Source: Chthoniobacteraceae bacterium (GTDB taxonomy: Bacteria > Verrucomicrobiota > Verrucomicrobiia > Chthoniobacterales > Chthoniobacteraceae). From it: a stretch of 64,000 bases of DNA. Of the stretch, positions 17,508 through 26,001 are shown piece after piece (positions within the stretch are counted from its first letter, which is position 1; each line of letters starts with the position of its first letter). The notes below the pieces were generated by a model, which worked only from the letters and a program-made list of their open reading frames with translations, was not told where the DNA came from and searched no databases. The translations under genes were made by a program, and so were the position numbers. Where the stretch lies: the NCBI GenBank assembly GCA_028293625.1, contig JAQGOL010000022.1, positions 34,131 through 98,130 of the forward strand. Reading direction: 5' to 3'.

Positions 17508-17756
17508 ATGGCTGAAGAAAAAACACGCCTTTGGCTCATGTTCCCGACGCGCCTTATCACACGGCCCGTTATCTGGGAACTGGGCAAGAAATTTGAGATC
17601 ATCACCAACGTGCGCCAGGCGAGCGTGAACGACGAGGTTGGCCTCGTCTCGCTTTCGCTGAGCGGCGAACGCGATGAAATCAAGGACGCCATCACATGGC
17701 TTGAAGAGCTCGGCATTAAAGTCGAGCCGGTGGAGATCAATACAATCGAAGGCTAA
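17508..17756 (+). CDS. NIL-domain protein
   Basis: An 82-residue protein consisting of one NIL domain, the ACT-like fold found at the C-terminus of the methionine ABC transporter ATPase MetN, where it binds methionine. The visible pattern is R-L-W-L-M-F-P-T-R-L-I-T-R-P-V-I-W-E-L-G, then ITNVRQASVNDEVG and an L-x-L-S-G-E-R-D-E-I-x-x-A-I-x-W-L-E-E-L-G-I-K-V-E segment. Stand-alone NIL proteins also occur with ferredoxins in homocysteine-forming systems of methanogens. Its place as the third gene of a SAM-riboswitch operon argues for methionine or homocysteine sensing, or for a structural role in sulfur transfer. Confidence 0.9.
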   Translation: MAEEKTRLWLMFPTRLITRPVIWELGKKFEIITNVRQASVNDEVGLVSLSLSGERDEIKDAITWLEELGIKVEPVEINTIEG

Positions 17757-17788
17757 AAAACGGGAAATCCTGCCTTCCGTTGACAGTC

Positions 17789-17810
17789 CGGCGCCCGCCC
17801 GTGGGCGCCG
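17789..17810. terminator. GC-rich hairpin between convergent genes
   Basis: A perfect 8-bp inverted repeat, CGGCGCCC (17789-17796) and GGGCGCCG (17803-17810), with a 6-nt loop. It lies between the NIL gene and the convergent PBP1A gene, where a bidirectional terminator is expected. Neither strand has a proper T-run after the stem, so it would be weak or factor-dependent. Confidence 0.35.
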
Positions 17811-17839
17811 TAAAAGACGGTTAATTTCCGCCGCCGCGG

Positions 17840-20365
17840 CTAAAACGTAATTGGCTCGGGCGGCTCGACTTTGATTGGCGACTCTTTGACCACGATCTGG
17901 TCCGATGGCCTGACCGGTTCGGGCCGGCGCACTTCAGGCGCTTTAGGCGCATTAAGGTCAGGCGCCGGCACATTGCGGGAACTATCCATGGGGGCAACCT
18001 GCCCGTTGAGTTTCTGAGCGTTTATCAAGTTGTTCACGCTCTGCACCGAATTATAAGGGTCCGCTTCACCGATGACCGTTGAGGACTTCATCGGCACAAT
18101 CCGGTGTACGGCGACATTGGCGACCGGAATGGCGCGCGGCACCTGTTCACCCGAGGAGGAAGGCGTTGCTTTCGCAACAACACTCCGGGGCGTGCCGCTA
18201 TGAACATCACACGGCTCTTTTGGCGCCTGTTCATCGGTGGCGATCTCAAAAAACGTAGTCCGGCGCCGGATTTTCTCGCCCGTCTCTTTGTTGTCGACGA
18301 CATCGTAACACTTGTCGGTGGCAAGCAATCCTGACGAGGCGCAGATCTCGCATTTGATGATCCCCTTGGGCTCCACGATCGGTTCAGGCCGATAATCGCT
18401 GAACGTCGCTTTCATGATGTTGGACCAAATCGGCAGCGCAATTTCGTTGCTGAAGGCGCCCCGATGAATCGTGGAACGTTTATCAAACCCTGCCCACACC
18501 CCGCACGTGACAGCACTGCTGTAACCAATGAAAGAGACGTCCGTAAAGTTGTACGCCGTGCCCGTTTTCCCTCCGAGCGCGAATTTTTTCAATCCAATGT
18601 CGGTAAACGCATTTTCACCGGTCCCCCGGGTGAGAACTTCCGCCAGGCACGTATGCACTTCATAAGCCGTCGCCGGTCGGAGGACACGCGTCGATTCAGG
18701 TTTGGCCTGGAAAATCACGCGCCGATCTCGATCCTCAATCCGCTCAATGATAAAAGGTTTGACGGGACGGACGCCGCCTTTTGCAAACATCGTGTTGGCC
18801 AGCGTCATCTCGGCAAGCGTCACCTCGCTGCTGCCCAAAAAGGTCGCGGGAAACGGCCGCAGCGGACTTTCAATACCCGCGCTCTTGGCGAGCGAAATCA
18901 CCTTTTCAAGCTTGGCCATGTTGCCCAGGCGCACCGTGGCGGCATTCTTGGATTTTACCAACGCTTCGCGCGCGCTGATCATTCCCTCATACTTGTTATC
19001 GACACGCTCGGGCCCCCATTCACCAAGAATGCCCGTCGTTCCACCGATCATGACCTGGCGGTTATCAATCACGGCATCCTGGACCATGGTCCCGGGAAAC
19101 AATCCGTTTTCAAACGCGGCGGCGTAAACAATCGGTTTAAAAGCGGTGCCAAGCGATACCTCGGCCGCAAGCGCGCGATTAAACTGGCTGTGTGAAAAAT
19201 CGCGCCCGCCAACCAGCGCCAGAATTCCGCCATTGGCATTGTCGAGCACGATAGCCGCACCCTGCAGATACTCCGGCAATGGCAAGGGCGCCGGTTCGCC
19301 GTCGGCGGTCAGGGGCGTGCGTGCGCGGGCTTTAAAAATAGCGTCATACTGCGCGTAAGTCTGGTGTTCGTATCCCTGATGGCGCTCCACGCTGACGAGC
19401 TGATCGCGCACGGCCTGTTCCGTCTTCTTCTGAAGCGTCGAGTCGATGGTCGTGTAAATCCGGTATCCATCGCTGGTTGCGCTGTCGTGTCCAACGAGTT
19501 TTTCCACCTGTTGAGCCACCAGATCGGCCGCGTAAGAATCCTGATGCGTCGGTCTCCGATTTTTAATGACGAGATCCTGCTGAACTGTCGCCTCGTATTC
19601 CTCCGCGCTGATCAGCTCAATCTCACGCGCCCTTTGAAGCACGTAATTGCGCTGCTCAATACACGCCTGCCGGTTGCGCCAGGGCGAGAGATTATTGGGG
19701 CTCTTTAAGAGTCCCGTCAGCGTCGCCGCTTCCGAAAGATTCAGATCTTTGGCGCGTTTGCCGAAATAACCGCGCGAGGCGGCTTCCGCCCCGTAAAATC
19801 CGGAGCCGAAAAAGACCCGGTTCAGATAAAGGCCGATGATTTCGTGTTTGGTTTTTCGTTTCTCAATCTCGAGCGCGACGAACATTTCAAGCACCTTGCG
19901 CTGATAACCGCGGTCTCCCGGCGGAAGCTGTTCGGGATAGGAATTGCGTGCCAGCTGCTGGGTTAAAGTGCTCGCACCCTGACGGGTGCGGCCGGCTTGG
20001 AAATTCTTCACCGCCGCGCGGACAATCCCGTAATAATCGACGCCGTGATGTTTGTAAAAACGCGCATCCTCCGCCGCCACGACCGCTTTAAAAAGTTCGG
20101 GGGACAAATCCTCGAGCGGCACCTGGTCACGATTTTGGATAAACATGCGGCCCAGGACATTCCCGGCCCGGTCGTACATCACACTGGCGCTTTCCATCTC
20201 GGAAAGCTTTTCGTAATCAAATTCGCTGGCTTTGCGCTCCCACCTGGCTTTCTCAAACAAGCCCCAGATCAGCGCGACAATGCCGATGACCAGGACGGTT
20301 CCCAAAGGGACTACGAACCAGGGACGGCGGTAAAATGGTCTTTTATAAGGAGCGTATTCCCACAT
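17840..20365 (-). CDS. Penicillin-binding protein 1A (bifunctional glycosyltransferase/transpeptidase)
   Basis: About 841 residues from ATG 20365 (a GTG two codons upstream is also in frame). It has a single N-terminal membrane helix (VVPLGTVLVIGIVALIWGLF), a GT51 glycosyltransferase domain with the catalytic EDARFYKHHG motif and QGASTLTQQLARN, and a transpeptidase domain. The transpeptidase has SxN as SKN and KTG as GGKTGTA, but the SxxK motif reads GTAFKP, so the usual nucleophilic Ser is Thr407 (codon ACC, 19147-19145). A 150-residue proline-rich tail follows, with two Cys pairs (CEICASSG, DKCYD) that may bind metal. It polymerises and cross-links peptidoglycan in the periplasm. The Ser-to-Thr change makes transpeptidase activity uncertain. 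Confidence 0.92.
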   Translation of the reverse strand: MWEYAPYKRPFYRRPWFVVPLGTVLVIGIVALIWGLFEKARWERKASEFDYEKLSEMESASVMYDRAGNVLGRMFIQNRDQVPLEDLSPELFKAVVAAEDARFYKHHGVDYYGIVRAAVKNFQAGRTRQGASTLTQQLARNSYPEQLPPGDRGYQRKVLEMFVALEIEKRKTKHEIIGLYLNRVFFGSGFYGAEAASRGYFGKRAKDLNLSEAATLTGLLKSPNNLSPWRNRQACIEQRNYVLQRAREIELISAEEYEATVQQDLVIKNRRPTHQDSYAADLVAQQVEKLVGHDSATSDGYRIYTTIDSTLQKKTEQAVRDQLVSVERHQGYEHQTYAQYDAIFKARARTPLTADGEPAPLPLPEYLQGAAIVLDNANGGILALVGGRDFSHSQFNRALAAEVSLGTAFKPIVYAAAFENGLFPGTMVQDAVIDNRQVMIGGTTGILGEWGPERVDNKYEGMISAREALVKSKNAATVRLGNMAKLEKVISLAKSAGIESPLRPFPATFLGSSEVTLAEMTLANTMFAKGGVRPVKPFIIERIEDRDRRVIFQAKPESTRVLRPATAYEVHTCLAEVLTRGTGENAFTDIGLKKFALGGKTGTAYNFTDVSFIGYSSAVTCGVWAGFDKRSTIHRGAFSNEIALPIWSNIMKATFSDYRPEPIVEPKGIIKCEICASSGLLATDKCYDVVDNKETGEKIRRRTTFFEIATDEQAPKEPCDVHSGTPRSVVAKATPSSSGEQVPRAIPVANVAVHRIVPMKSSTVIGEADPYNSVQSVNNLINAQKLNGQVAPMDSSRNVPAPDLNAPKAPEVRRPEPVRPSDQIVVKESPIKVEPPEPITF

Positions 20366-20542
20366 GGGCACGGGGCGGTTTGCGGCGCTCTAACTCCCAT
20401 GAAATGCAATGAGGCGCAATGAAACATTCCACCCGGCCTTCCGCGCGTCTTGAGCGGGCCCGTTAAATCTGAGATGCCAAGAGCGGGAAAAGATCCGATA
20501 AAGTGCTTTCCCACACGGTTATTCTCGTTCCACTCGCCCCTC

Positions 20543-21685
20543 ATGCCACTTGCCCCATCGGAATCGCCTCTATCCATTTTAATCCGCGATACCATCGCCC
20601 GTCGTGGGCCGATCCCGTTCCGCGATTTTATGGCCGAAGCACTTTATCATCCCGAGTTCGGTTATTACGGGTCAGGAAAGGCAGCGATCGGACGAGGCGG
20701 CGATTTTTTTACCAATGTCAGCGTAGGCCCGCTTTTTGGAGCATTGCTGGCACGGCAGTTTGCACAAATGTGGGAACGGCTTGGAGCGCCGGCCCAGTTT
20801 GATCTGGTTGAACAAGGGGCTCATCGAGGCGCGTTTGCAAACGACGTGCTTGCCGCGCTTCAATCAACGGATCCCGATTGTTTTGAATCGCTCCGCTACA
20901 CCATCGTCGAACCGGGAAAGGTGCAGCGCGAAGCGCAGGCCGCGGCGCTCGCCCACTGGTCAAAGATCCGCTGGGTGGATGACATGAAAGCATTGCCGGC
21001 GTTTGAAGGAGTCCATTTTTCCAACGAGCTCCTCGACGCTTTTCCCGTCCACGTGGTGAGATGGACAGGCGATCAATGGGAGGAACTGCATGTCACTTTC
21101 GACGAAGGCCGTTTCAAATTTGTTCCCGCCGCCCTCTCCTCCCAGCTCCTCCGCGATCAACTCTCACAACTCCCCTTCCCGTTCCCGGCCGGGTATACCA
21201 CTGAGATTAATTTGATGGCCCTGGAATGGGTCGACCAGCTCGCCCGCAAACTGGAACGCGGCTACCTGCTTGCCATCGACTATGGGTTTCCCCGCGCCGA
21301 GTATTATCGGCCCGAACGGCCTCAAGGCACGCTTACCGGCTACGCCAGCCATCAGCGAGTCGATGATCTTTTGGAAAATCCGGGGCAGATCGACCTCACT
21401 GCGCATGTCGATTTCACAAGCATCATCGAGCGCGCCAAGGCGGCAAAACTTCATCTGCATGGCTTCACCGACCAGCATCATTTCATGGTCGGCCTTGGCC
21501 AACTCCACTTTGATGACACGCTCGTCATGACACCCAGCCGCCAACGCGAGATGCGCGCTTTCAAAACCCTGATGCATCCCGCTCTCATGGGCGCCAGCTT
21601 CAGAGTGCTTTGCCTTGAAAAAGCCGTTCTTTCGGCTCCCCCGCTTTCCGGATTTCAGTTTGAAGGCAGCTCGCCGGCCGGGTGA
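20543..21685 (+). CDS. MidA/NDUFAF7-family SAM-dependent methyltransferase
   Basis: About 380 residues from ATG 20543; an upstream in-frame start at 20450 is not supported by similarity. The family opening I-x-x-x-G-P-I-P-F-R-D-F-M-x-x-A-L-Y-H-P-x-x-G-Y-Y is intact, then GGDFFTNVSVGPLFGALLA, F-D-L-V-E-Q-G-A-H-R-G and F-S-N-E-L-L-D-A-F-P-V-H. Eukaryotic NDUFAF7 dimethylates an arginine in complex I subunit NDUFS2; the bacterial target is unknown. It is cytoplasmic, divergent from PBP1A and followed by an unrelated DUF3597 gene, so there is no operon clue to its substrate. Confidence 0.88.
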   Translation: MPLAPSESPLSILIRDTIARRGPIPFRDFMAEALYHPEFGYYGSGKAAIGRGGDFFTNVSVGPLFGALLARQFAQMWERLGAPAQFDLVEQGAHRGAFANDVLAALQSTDPDCFESLRYTIVEPGKVQREAQAAALAHWSKIRWVDDMKALPAFEGVHFSNELLDAFPVHVVRWTGDQWEELHVTFDEGRFKFVPAALSSQLLRDQLSQLPFPFPAGYTTEINLMALEWVDQLARKLERGYLLAIDYGFPRAEYYRPERPQGTLTGYASHQRVDDLLENPGQIDLTAHVDFTSIIERAKAAKLHLHGFTDQHHFMVGLGQLHFDDTLVMTPSRQREMRAFKTLMHPALMGASFRVLCLEKAVLSAPPLSGFQFEGSSPAG

Positions 21686-21809
21686 CGTATACGGCATGAG
21701 GAAGCCGGTTCTTCAGAATTGGAAAAAGATAAATGCCATCGTCCCTGCATGCATTCCCGATTCTCCGGCGACGGACTCAAAATTGAGCCAACCACGTTAA
21801 AACACATTT

Positions 21810-22199
21810 ATGGGAATCTTATCCAACATCATGTCCAAAATTTTTGGACATGCATCGACGCAATCAGCCACGCCTTCAACCCCGCCTCCCGCTGTGCCTC
21901 AAGCTGGCAGCCCGCCTGTTGCCACTCCGGCCGCCCCGCAAACGGTCGACGTCACAGCCATCCTGAATGAACTTGCGGCAAAAAATTCCGAGCAATTGGA
22001 CTGGAAAAAATCGATCGTCGATCTCCTCAAACTTGTCGGAATCGAAAGCACTCTCTCGGCGCGGAAAGAACTCGCCACGGAACTCCATTATTCGGGCGAC
22101 CAAAACGACTCTGCCTCCATGAATGTCTGGCTGCACAAGGAAGTGCTTCGCAAGCTCGCCGCGAATGGTGGGAAAGTGCCGCAGGAGCTTCTTGATTAA
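21810..22199 (+). CDS. DUF3597 domain protein
   Basis: A 129-residue protein. It starts MGILSNIMSKIFGHA, then has a Pro/Ala/Thr-rich linker (~20-45) and the conserved DUF3597 core: V-D-V-x-A-I-L-N-E-L-A-A, L-D-W-K-K-S-I-V-D-L-L-K-L-V-G-I-E-S, R-K-E-L-A-T-E-L-H-Y-S-G and MNVWLHKEVLRKLAANGGKVP. The core resembles a small helical bundle of unknown function that often appears as a periplasm- or membrane-associated protein in Gram-negatives. It is convergent with bioF, 38 bp away. Confidence 0.85.
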   Translation: MGILSNIMSKIFGHASTQSATPSTPPPAVPQAGSPPVATPAAPQTVDVTAILNELAAKNSEQLDWKKSIVDLLKLVGIESTLSARKELATELHYSGDQNDSASMNVWLHKEVLRKLAANGGKVPQELLD

Positions 22200-22237
22200 G
22201 ATCGTTTTCCGCTTGCTGACATCCCGCTTTGAGACGG

Positions 22238-23404
22238 CTACTTTGCCGTCTTCAGTGCCGCGCAAAGGGCACTGATCTGCGCATGCGTGTGCCTGGCAGA
22301 AAGGGTGATTCGCAAACGCGCCGTGTCCCGGGCCACGGTCGGAAAGCGGATCGCAGGAACCAGAAACCCCAGCTCGCCCAAACGCCGCGAGGCTGCCACC
22401 GCCGCCTGCGCCTCGCCGATAAGGATGGGAATGATGGCGCTCTGGATCTTTTTCCCATTGGGAAAGAGATGCGGCATTTCATCAAAAAAATGCATCAGGT
22501 TGACCCGGAGAAGCTGCCTGCGTTTTTCGCCGGCAGGCGACATCATGAATTCGATCGCAGCCGTGGCCGCGGCGGCAATGGCGGGCGGCGGTGCGGTGGA
22601 ATAAACAAAACTGCGGGCTCGATTGATCAGCAGTTCGATAATCTGCCGGGAGGCGCAGACATAACCGCCACTGACGCCGAGCGCCTTGCTCATTGTACCC
22701 AGCTGCACATCCACTTTTCCACCCAGGCCCAGCTGATTTGCCAATCCGCGGCCGTTCTGGCCTATCACGCCGACGGAATGCGCCTCGTCAAGGAGGAGCA
22801 TGGCGCCGAAACGCTCTTTCATATCGACGATTTCAGAAAGCAGCGCCCAATCGCCGTCCATGCTGAAAACCGCTTCAGTAACGACCAAAACCCGGGCATC
22901 GGGAAAGTTGTCACGAGCCCATTCCAAATGGCTTTCAAGCTTGCCGAGATGATTGTGAGGGAAGATTCGAACCGCGGCCCCGCTCAGCTTGGCGCCATCA
23001 ATCAGCGAAGCGTGGCAGAGCTTGTCCAGAATCACCACGTCATCCTTGTTGAGCAGCGCGCCGATGGTGCCAACTGCGGCTGCATAGCCGCTTGAAAACG
23101 CAATAGCCGCCTCGGTCCCTTTGAATTCAGCAAGCCGTTCCTCAAGCAGGACATGCGGCGTCAGCGTGCCGCACACCAAACGCGACGCGCCGGATCCAAC
23201 GCCATACTGATCGATGGCAGCCTTCGCCGCCTCGCGCAGAGCCGGTTCAGACGCCAGTCCCAGATAATCGTTGGAGGAGAAATTAAGCAGTTTCCTTCCC
23301 GCCAACGCCGTGTCGGGTTGCTGCGGCGTCTCGAGCTGGCGCAAGGTGCGCAACAACGAGCGGGCGCGCAATTCCTGCAGTTCGGAATCAATTGAAATGG
23401 GCAT
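22238..23404 (-). CDS. bioF: 8-amino-7-oxononanoate synthase (or alpha-oxoamine synthase relative)
   Basis: A 388-residue protein from ATG 23404, which follows the carboxypeptidase stop by 16 bp; the longer in-frame start at 23485 would overlap that gene. It is an alpha-oxoamine synthase: FSSNDYLGLA, SGYAAAVG, the LDEAHSVGVIG aspartate segment and the PLP-lysine motif GTMSKALGVSGGY. BioF condenses pimeloyl-ACP/CoA with alanine in biotin synthesis. No other biotin genes are nearby, so a related acyl-transferring role (KBL, serine palmitoyltransferase-like) is not excluded, but length and motifs fit BioF best. Confidence 0.88.
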   Translation of the reverse strand: MPISIDSELQELRARSLLRTLRQLETPQQPDTALAGRKLLNFSSNDYLGLASEPALREAAKAAIDQYGVGSGASRLVCGTLTPHVLLEERLAEFKGTEAAIAFSSGYAAAVGTIGALLNKDDVVILDKLCHASLIDGAKLSGAAVRIFPHNHLGKLESHLEWARDNFPDARVLVVTEAVFSMDGDWALLSEIVDMKERFGAMLLLDEAHSVGVIGQNGRGLANQLGLGGKVDVQLGTMSKALGVSGGYVCASRQIIELLINRARSFVYSTAPPPAIAAAATAAIEFMMSPAGEKRRQLLRVNLMHFFDEMPHLFPNGKKIQSAIIPILIGEAQAAVAASRRLGELGFLVPAIRFPTVARDTARLRITLSARHTHAQISALCAALKTAK

Positions 23405-23420
23405 CGGCGAGTAAAGAGGC

Positions 23421-24323
23421 TTACGAAGAAAGCCCCCAGGCGAGCAAACGATAGGAATCATTCCAGATCGTTTCCTTGCTGGCACCCAAAACCACTGAGA
23501 TCACCTCGCGCGTGCCGTTTGAAGCGCTTGAAATCAAACAATGACCGGCAGCTTCGGTGTAACCGGTCTTCATTCCATTGCAAAGCGGGTAGTTTTTCAG
23601 CACGCGGTTGGTGGTTTCAAAGGTCTTCCTGCGCCCGTCGCTGTATTCCCAATTAATCGATTTCAAACAGACAATGCTGCGGATCGTCCGGTTGCGATAA
23701 GCGGCGAACGCCACCCTGGCCATGTCGCGAGCCGTGGAGTTCTGACCGGCGGCGGGCAGCCCGTTTGGATTAACGAAGTTGGAGCGCGTCATGCCAAGGA
23801 GCTGCGCTTTGGCATTCATTTTCGCCGCAAAAGCTTCCACGCTGCCGGCATTGTCGCGGGCAAGACAGCGCGCAACATCGTTCATGCTCTTTACTAACAA
23901 AATTGAAAGGAGCTGCTGACGAGTGTAAACGTCGCCGGGCTTGATATAAAGCATCGACGGTTCGGCCCACGTATCGGGCGTCTCGACCCTCACATCCTGG
24001 CTCAGGTTGCCGGTCTCGGCCACCAGCAACGCGGTAAGCAGTTTCTGGGTGCTCGCCACCGGACGCGGCTGATCCGCGTTGACCTCCATCAAGACCTCGC
24101 CCGTGTTTGCATCGAGCAGTATGGCCGATGAAGCACTTATCCGAGGGGCCTTGCCGCTTGGATCGACCGCGTAAGGCTCCAGCGCGGGCTTTGGCGCCAC
24201 CAGCTTTTTGACCGCCACGGGCGCCTTTTTGGGCACGGGCGTTTTTGTGGCTGCTGCCGGTGAGGCAGCCCCAAGCGCAAAAGTCAGGACAAAACAAAGA
24301 AGGGGAAAACAACGGCGAATCAT
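23421..24323 (-). CDS. D-alanyl-D-alanine carboxypeptidase (PBP5/6 type)
   Basis: A 300-residue secreted serine peptidase of family S11. The signal peptide is MIRRCFPLLCFVLTFALGAASPAAA, followed by a Lys/Pro/Ala-rich linker (~25-50). The three catalytic motifs are intact: SxxK as STQK (~90), SxN as SMN (~150) and KTG as MKTGYT (~255). The protein stops soon after the catalytic domain, so the C-terminal beta domain and amphipathic anchor of classic PBP5 are lacking. It trims pentapeptides in the periplasm. It lies directly upstream of bioF on the same strand. Confidence 0.93.
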   Translation of the reverse strand: MIRRCFPLLCFVLTFALGAASPAAATKTPVPKKAPVAVKKLVAPKPALEPYAVDPSGKAPRISASSAILLDANTGEVLMEVNADQPRPVASTQKLLTALLVAETGNLSQDVRVETPDTWAEPSMLYIKPGDVYTRQQLLSILLVKSMNDVARCLARDNAGSVEAFAAKMNAKAQLLGMTRSNFVNPNGLPAAGQNSTARDMARVAFAAYRNRTIRSIVCLKSINWEYSDGRRKTFETTNRVLKNYPLCNGMKTGYTEAAGHCLISSASNGTREVISVVLGASKETIWNDSYRLLAWGLSS

Positions 24324-24390
24324 GAAGCGGGCTTAATTATTGAATTCTGGCTGGCGTGCAAGCGGCGATAAAGGGCAATGCGGTGGCGGA

Positions 24391-25077
24391 TTACGGGACG
24401 GCGCCCAAGGTCTTCTCGATCTGCGCGTCAGGAGCGGCACCGAGTGAAATTGCTTTTTGATAATGCCGCCGTGCCAGTTCAACGGATGGCGGCACGCGCT
24501 CCAAATAAAAAAGAGCCAGGTTGTAATGCGCTTCCGCGTAATCGGGATCAAGCTCAATGGCTTTGCGCATCTCGTCTTCGGCCCCGGAATACCACCCCTT
24601 TTTTCCGATTGTCACTCCAAGATAATGATGGGCACGCGGGTCTTTGGGTTCGAGCAGGACGGCTTGCGCCAGCGCGGCAAGAGCGGCGTCGAGTTTGTCC
24701 TGATCGTAAGCGATCACTCCCAGCAACAACCACGCCGGACCCGCTTCCGGCGCGGCGTGCACGGCCTTGGTAAGCCATTTTTCCGCTTCGGCGTAATGAC
24801 TCGCTCCCTGCCGGTATTCGATTAAACCGAGATTGATCGTGGTGGCGGCGTTGTTGGGGGCCAGTTCAAGCACCTTCTCAAAATCCTTTTTCGCCGCGGC
24901 AAGATCGCCTTTTTTAAACGCAGCCAGCGCGCGCGCGGCAATCTTCTGCGCTTCCTCGGAGACCTTCTTTTTACCAGGCTGATCAAGCGCGCTGGAGGGA
25001 GCGATTTTGGCGGGCGGCGTGGCGGCCGCGGCCAGGGAGGCCATGCAACAGAGAGAGAAAAAAAGTCGGCAAATCAT
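24391..25077 (-). CDS. TPR-repeat secreted protein
   Basis: A 228-residue protein with a signal peptide (MICRLFFSLCCMASLAAA) and four to five tetratricopeptide repeats over residues ~45-215, for example AALAAFKKGDLAAAKKDFEK, GPAWLLLGVIAYDQDKLDAA, PRAHHYLGVTIGKKGWYSGA and AEAHYNLALFYLE. TPRs form helical scaffolds for protein contacts; the partner is unknown. Its ATG overlaps the proC stop by 4 nt (ATGA), showing translational coupling. The D,D-carboxypeptidase gene follows 67 bp downstream. Confidence 0.88.
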   Translation of the reverse strand: MICRLFFSLCCMASLAAAATPPAKIAPSSALDQPGKKKVSEEAQKIAARALAAFKKGDLAAAKKDFEKVLELAPNNAATTINLGLIEYRQGASHYAEAEKWLTKAVHAAPEAGPAWLLLGVIAYDQDKLDAALAALAQAVLLEPKDPRAHHYLGVTIGKKGWYSGAEDEMRKAIELDPDYAEAHYNLALFYLERVPPSVELARRHYQKAISLGAAPDAQIEKTLGAVP

Positions 25078-25871
25078 TTTAAGCGTCCGATTTCGCGTGC
25101 CCGCTCAGTCGCAGCACGCACGGCGCTGATCAAGGCCGAACGCGCGCCATTTGCCTCGAGCGCTTCAATCCCGGCAATGGTCGTGCCGCCGGGACTGGTG
25201 ACCATGTCACGCAAGACCGCCGGATGTTCCCCGGTCTGCAGCACCAGTTCGGCGGCTCCCGCAACTGTCTGCGCAGCCAGCTTGAGCGCGGATTCGCGGG
25301 GCAATCCCATGAGCACACCGCCGTCGGCCAGCGCTTCAATGATCAAAAACACATAAGCCGGCCCGCTCCCGCTCAGCCCGGTCACCACATCAAGCAACGA
25401 TTCTTTCACCAGGAAAGCGTTTCCGACCGAGCCAAAAATCTTCTCGGTCACCGCCGCATCCTCACTGGTCGCCTGATGGCCCAGTGAAAATCCGGCCGCC
25501 CCTTTGTTAACAAGTGCTGGTGTATTGGGCATAACCCGCACGATCCGCGCTCCGGCCCCCGCTGCCTCTTCCAGCGCGGCGATGGTCAACCCGGCCACGA
25601 TTGAAATAACGAGCTTGCCCGTGCAATCCAGACTGCGCAGTGCGGCAAGCGCATCCCCCGGTTTGACGCAAAGCACGAGCACATCAGCCAACCGCGCCAA
25701 CTCCTCATTGCCGGAGGCAACGCGCACGCCCGCCGCCCTCGAGAGAGCTTCTGCAGTGGATGCATGAGTGTCTGCCACCACGATTTCTTCCCTGGCAATC
25801 GCACCAGCCTTCACAACGCCTTGCACAAGCGCCGCCGCCATTTTTCCAGAACCGATAAAGCCGAAAATCAT
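25074..25871 (-). CDS. proC: Pyrroline-5-carboxylate reductase
   Basis: A 265-residue protein from ATG 25871 (MIFGFIGSGKMAAAL), where the family starts; a GTG three codons upstream is not needed. It has a Rossmann NADPH motif GFIGSGKM, the V-R-V-M-P-N-T-P-A segment near 120 and the C-terminal signature region ending P-G-G-T-T-I-A-G-I-E-A-L. It reduces 1-pyrroline-5-carboxylate to proline in the cytoplasm. It is coupled to the TPR gene by a 4-nt overlap. Confidence 0.96.
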   Translation of the reverse strand: MIFGFIGSGKMAAALVQGVVKAGAIAREEIVVADTHASTAEALSRAAGVRVASGNEELARLADVLVLCVKPGDALAALRSLDCTGKLVISIVAGLTIAALEEAAGAGARIVRVMPNTPALVNKGAAGFSLGHQATSEDAAVTEKIFGSVGNAFLVKESLLDVVTGLSGSGPAYVFLIIEALADGGVLMGLPRESALKLAAQTVAGAAELVLQTGEHPAVLRDMVTSPGGTTIAGIEALEANGARSALISAVRAATERAREIGRLK

Positions 25872-25953
25872 GGCAAGCACTCATAGCCAGAGAAACGCCG
25901 CGTGCGAAGTGCCGAATGCAAAACGCTGCTTTCAAGTGCATGCCATGTACAAA

Positions 25954-25991
25954 AAAACGCACCGGCCGCAATCAAGCAGCCGGTGCGTTTT
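25954..25991 (-). terminator. Strong intrinsic terminator of the DUF4331 gene
   Basis: A perfect 13-bp inverted repeat (AAAACGCACCGGC arm 25954-25966, GCCGGTGCGTTTT arm 25979-25991, 12-nt loop). On the minus strand the stem is followed by a run of T residues (25957-25951 complement). It lies 11 bp after the DUF4331 stop. Because A and T runs flank both sides it may act in both directions. Confidence 0.88.
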
Positions 25992-26001
25992 AATAACGTC
26001 T

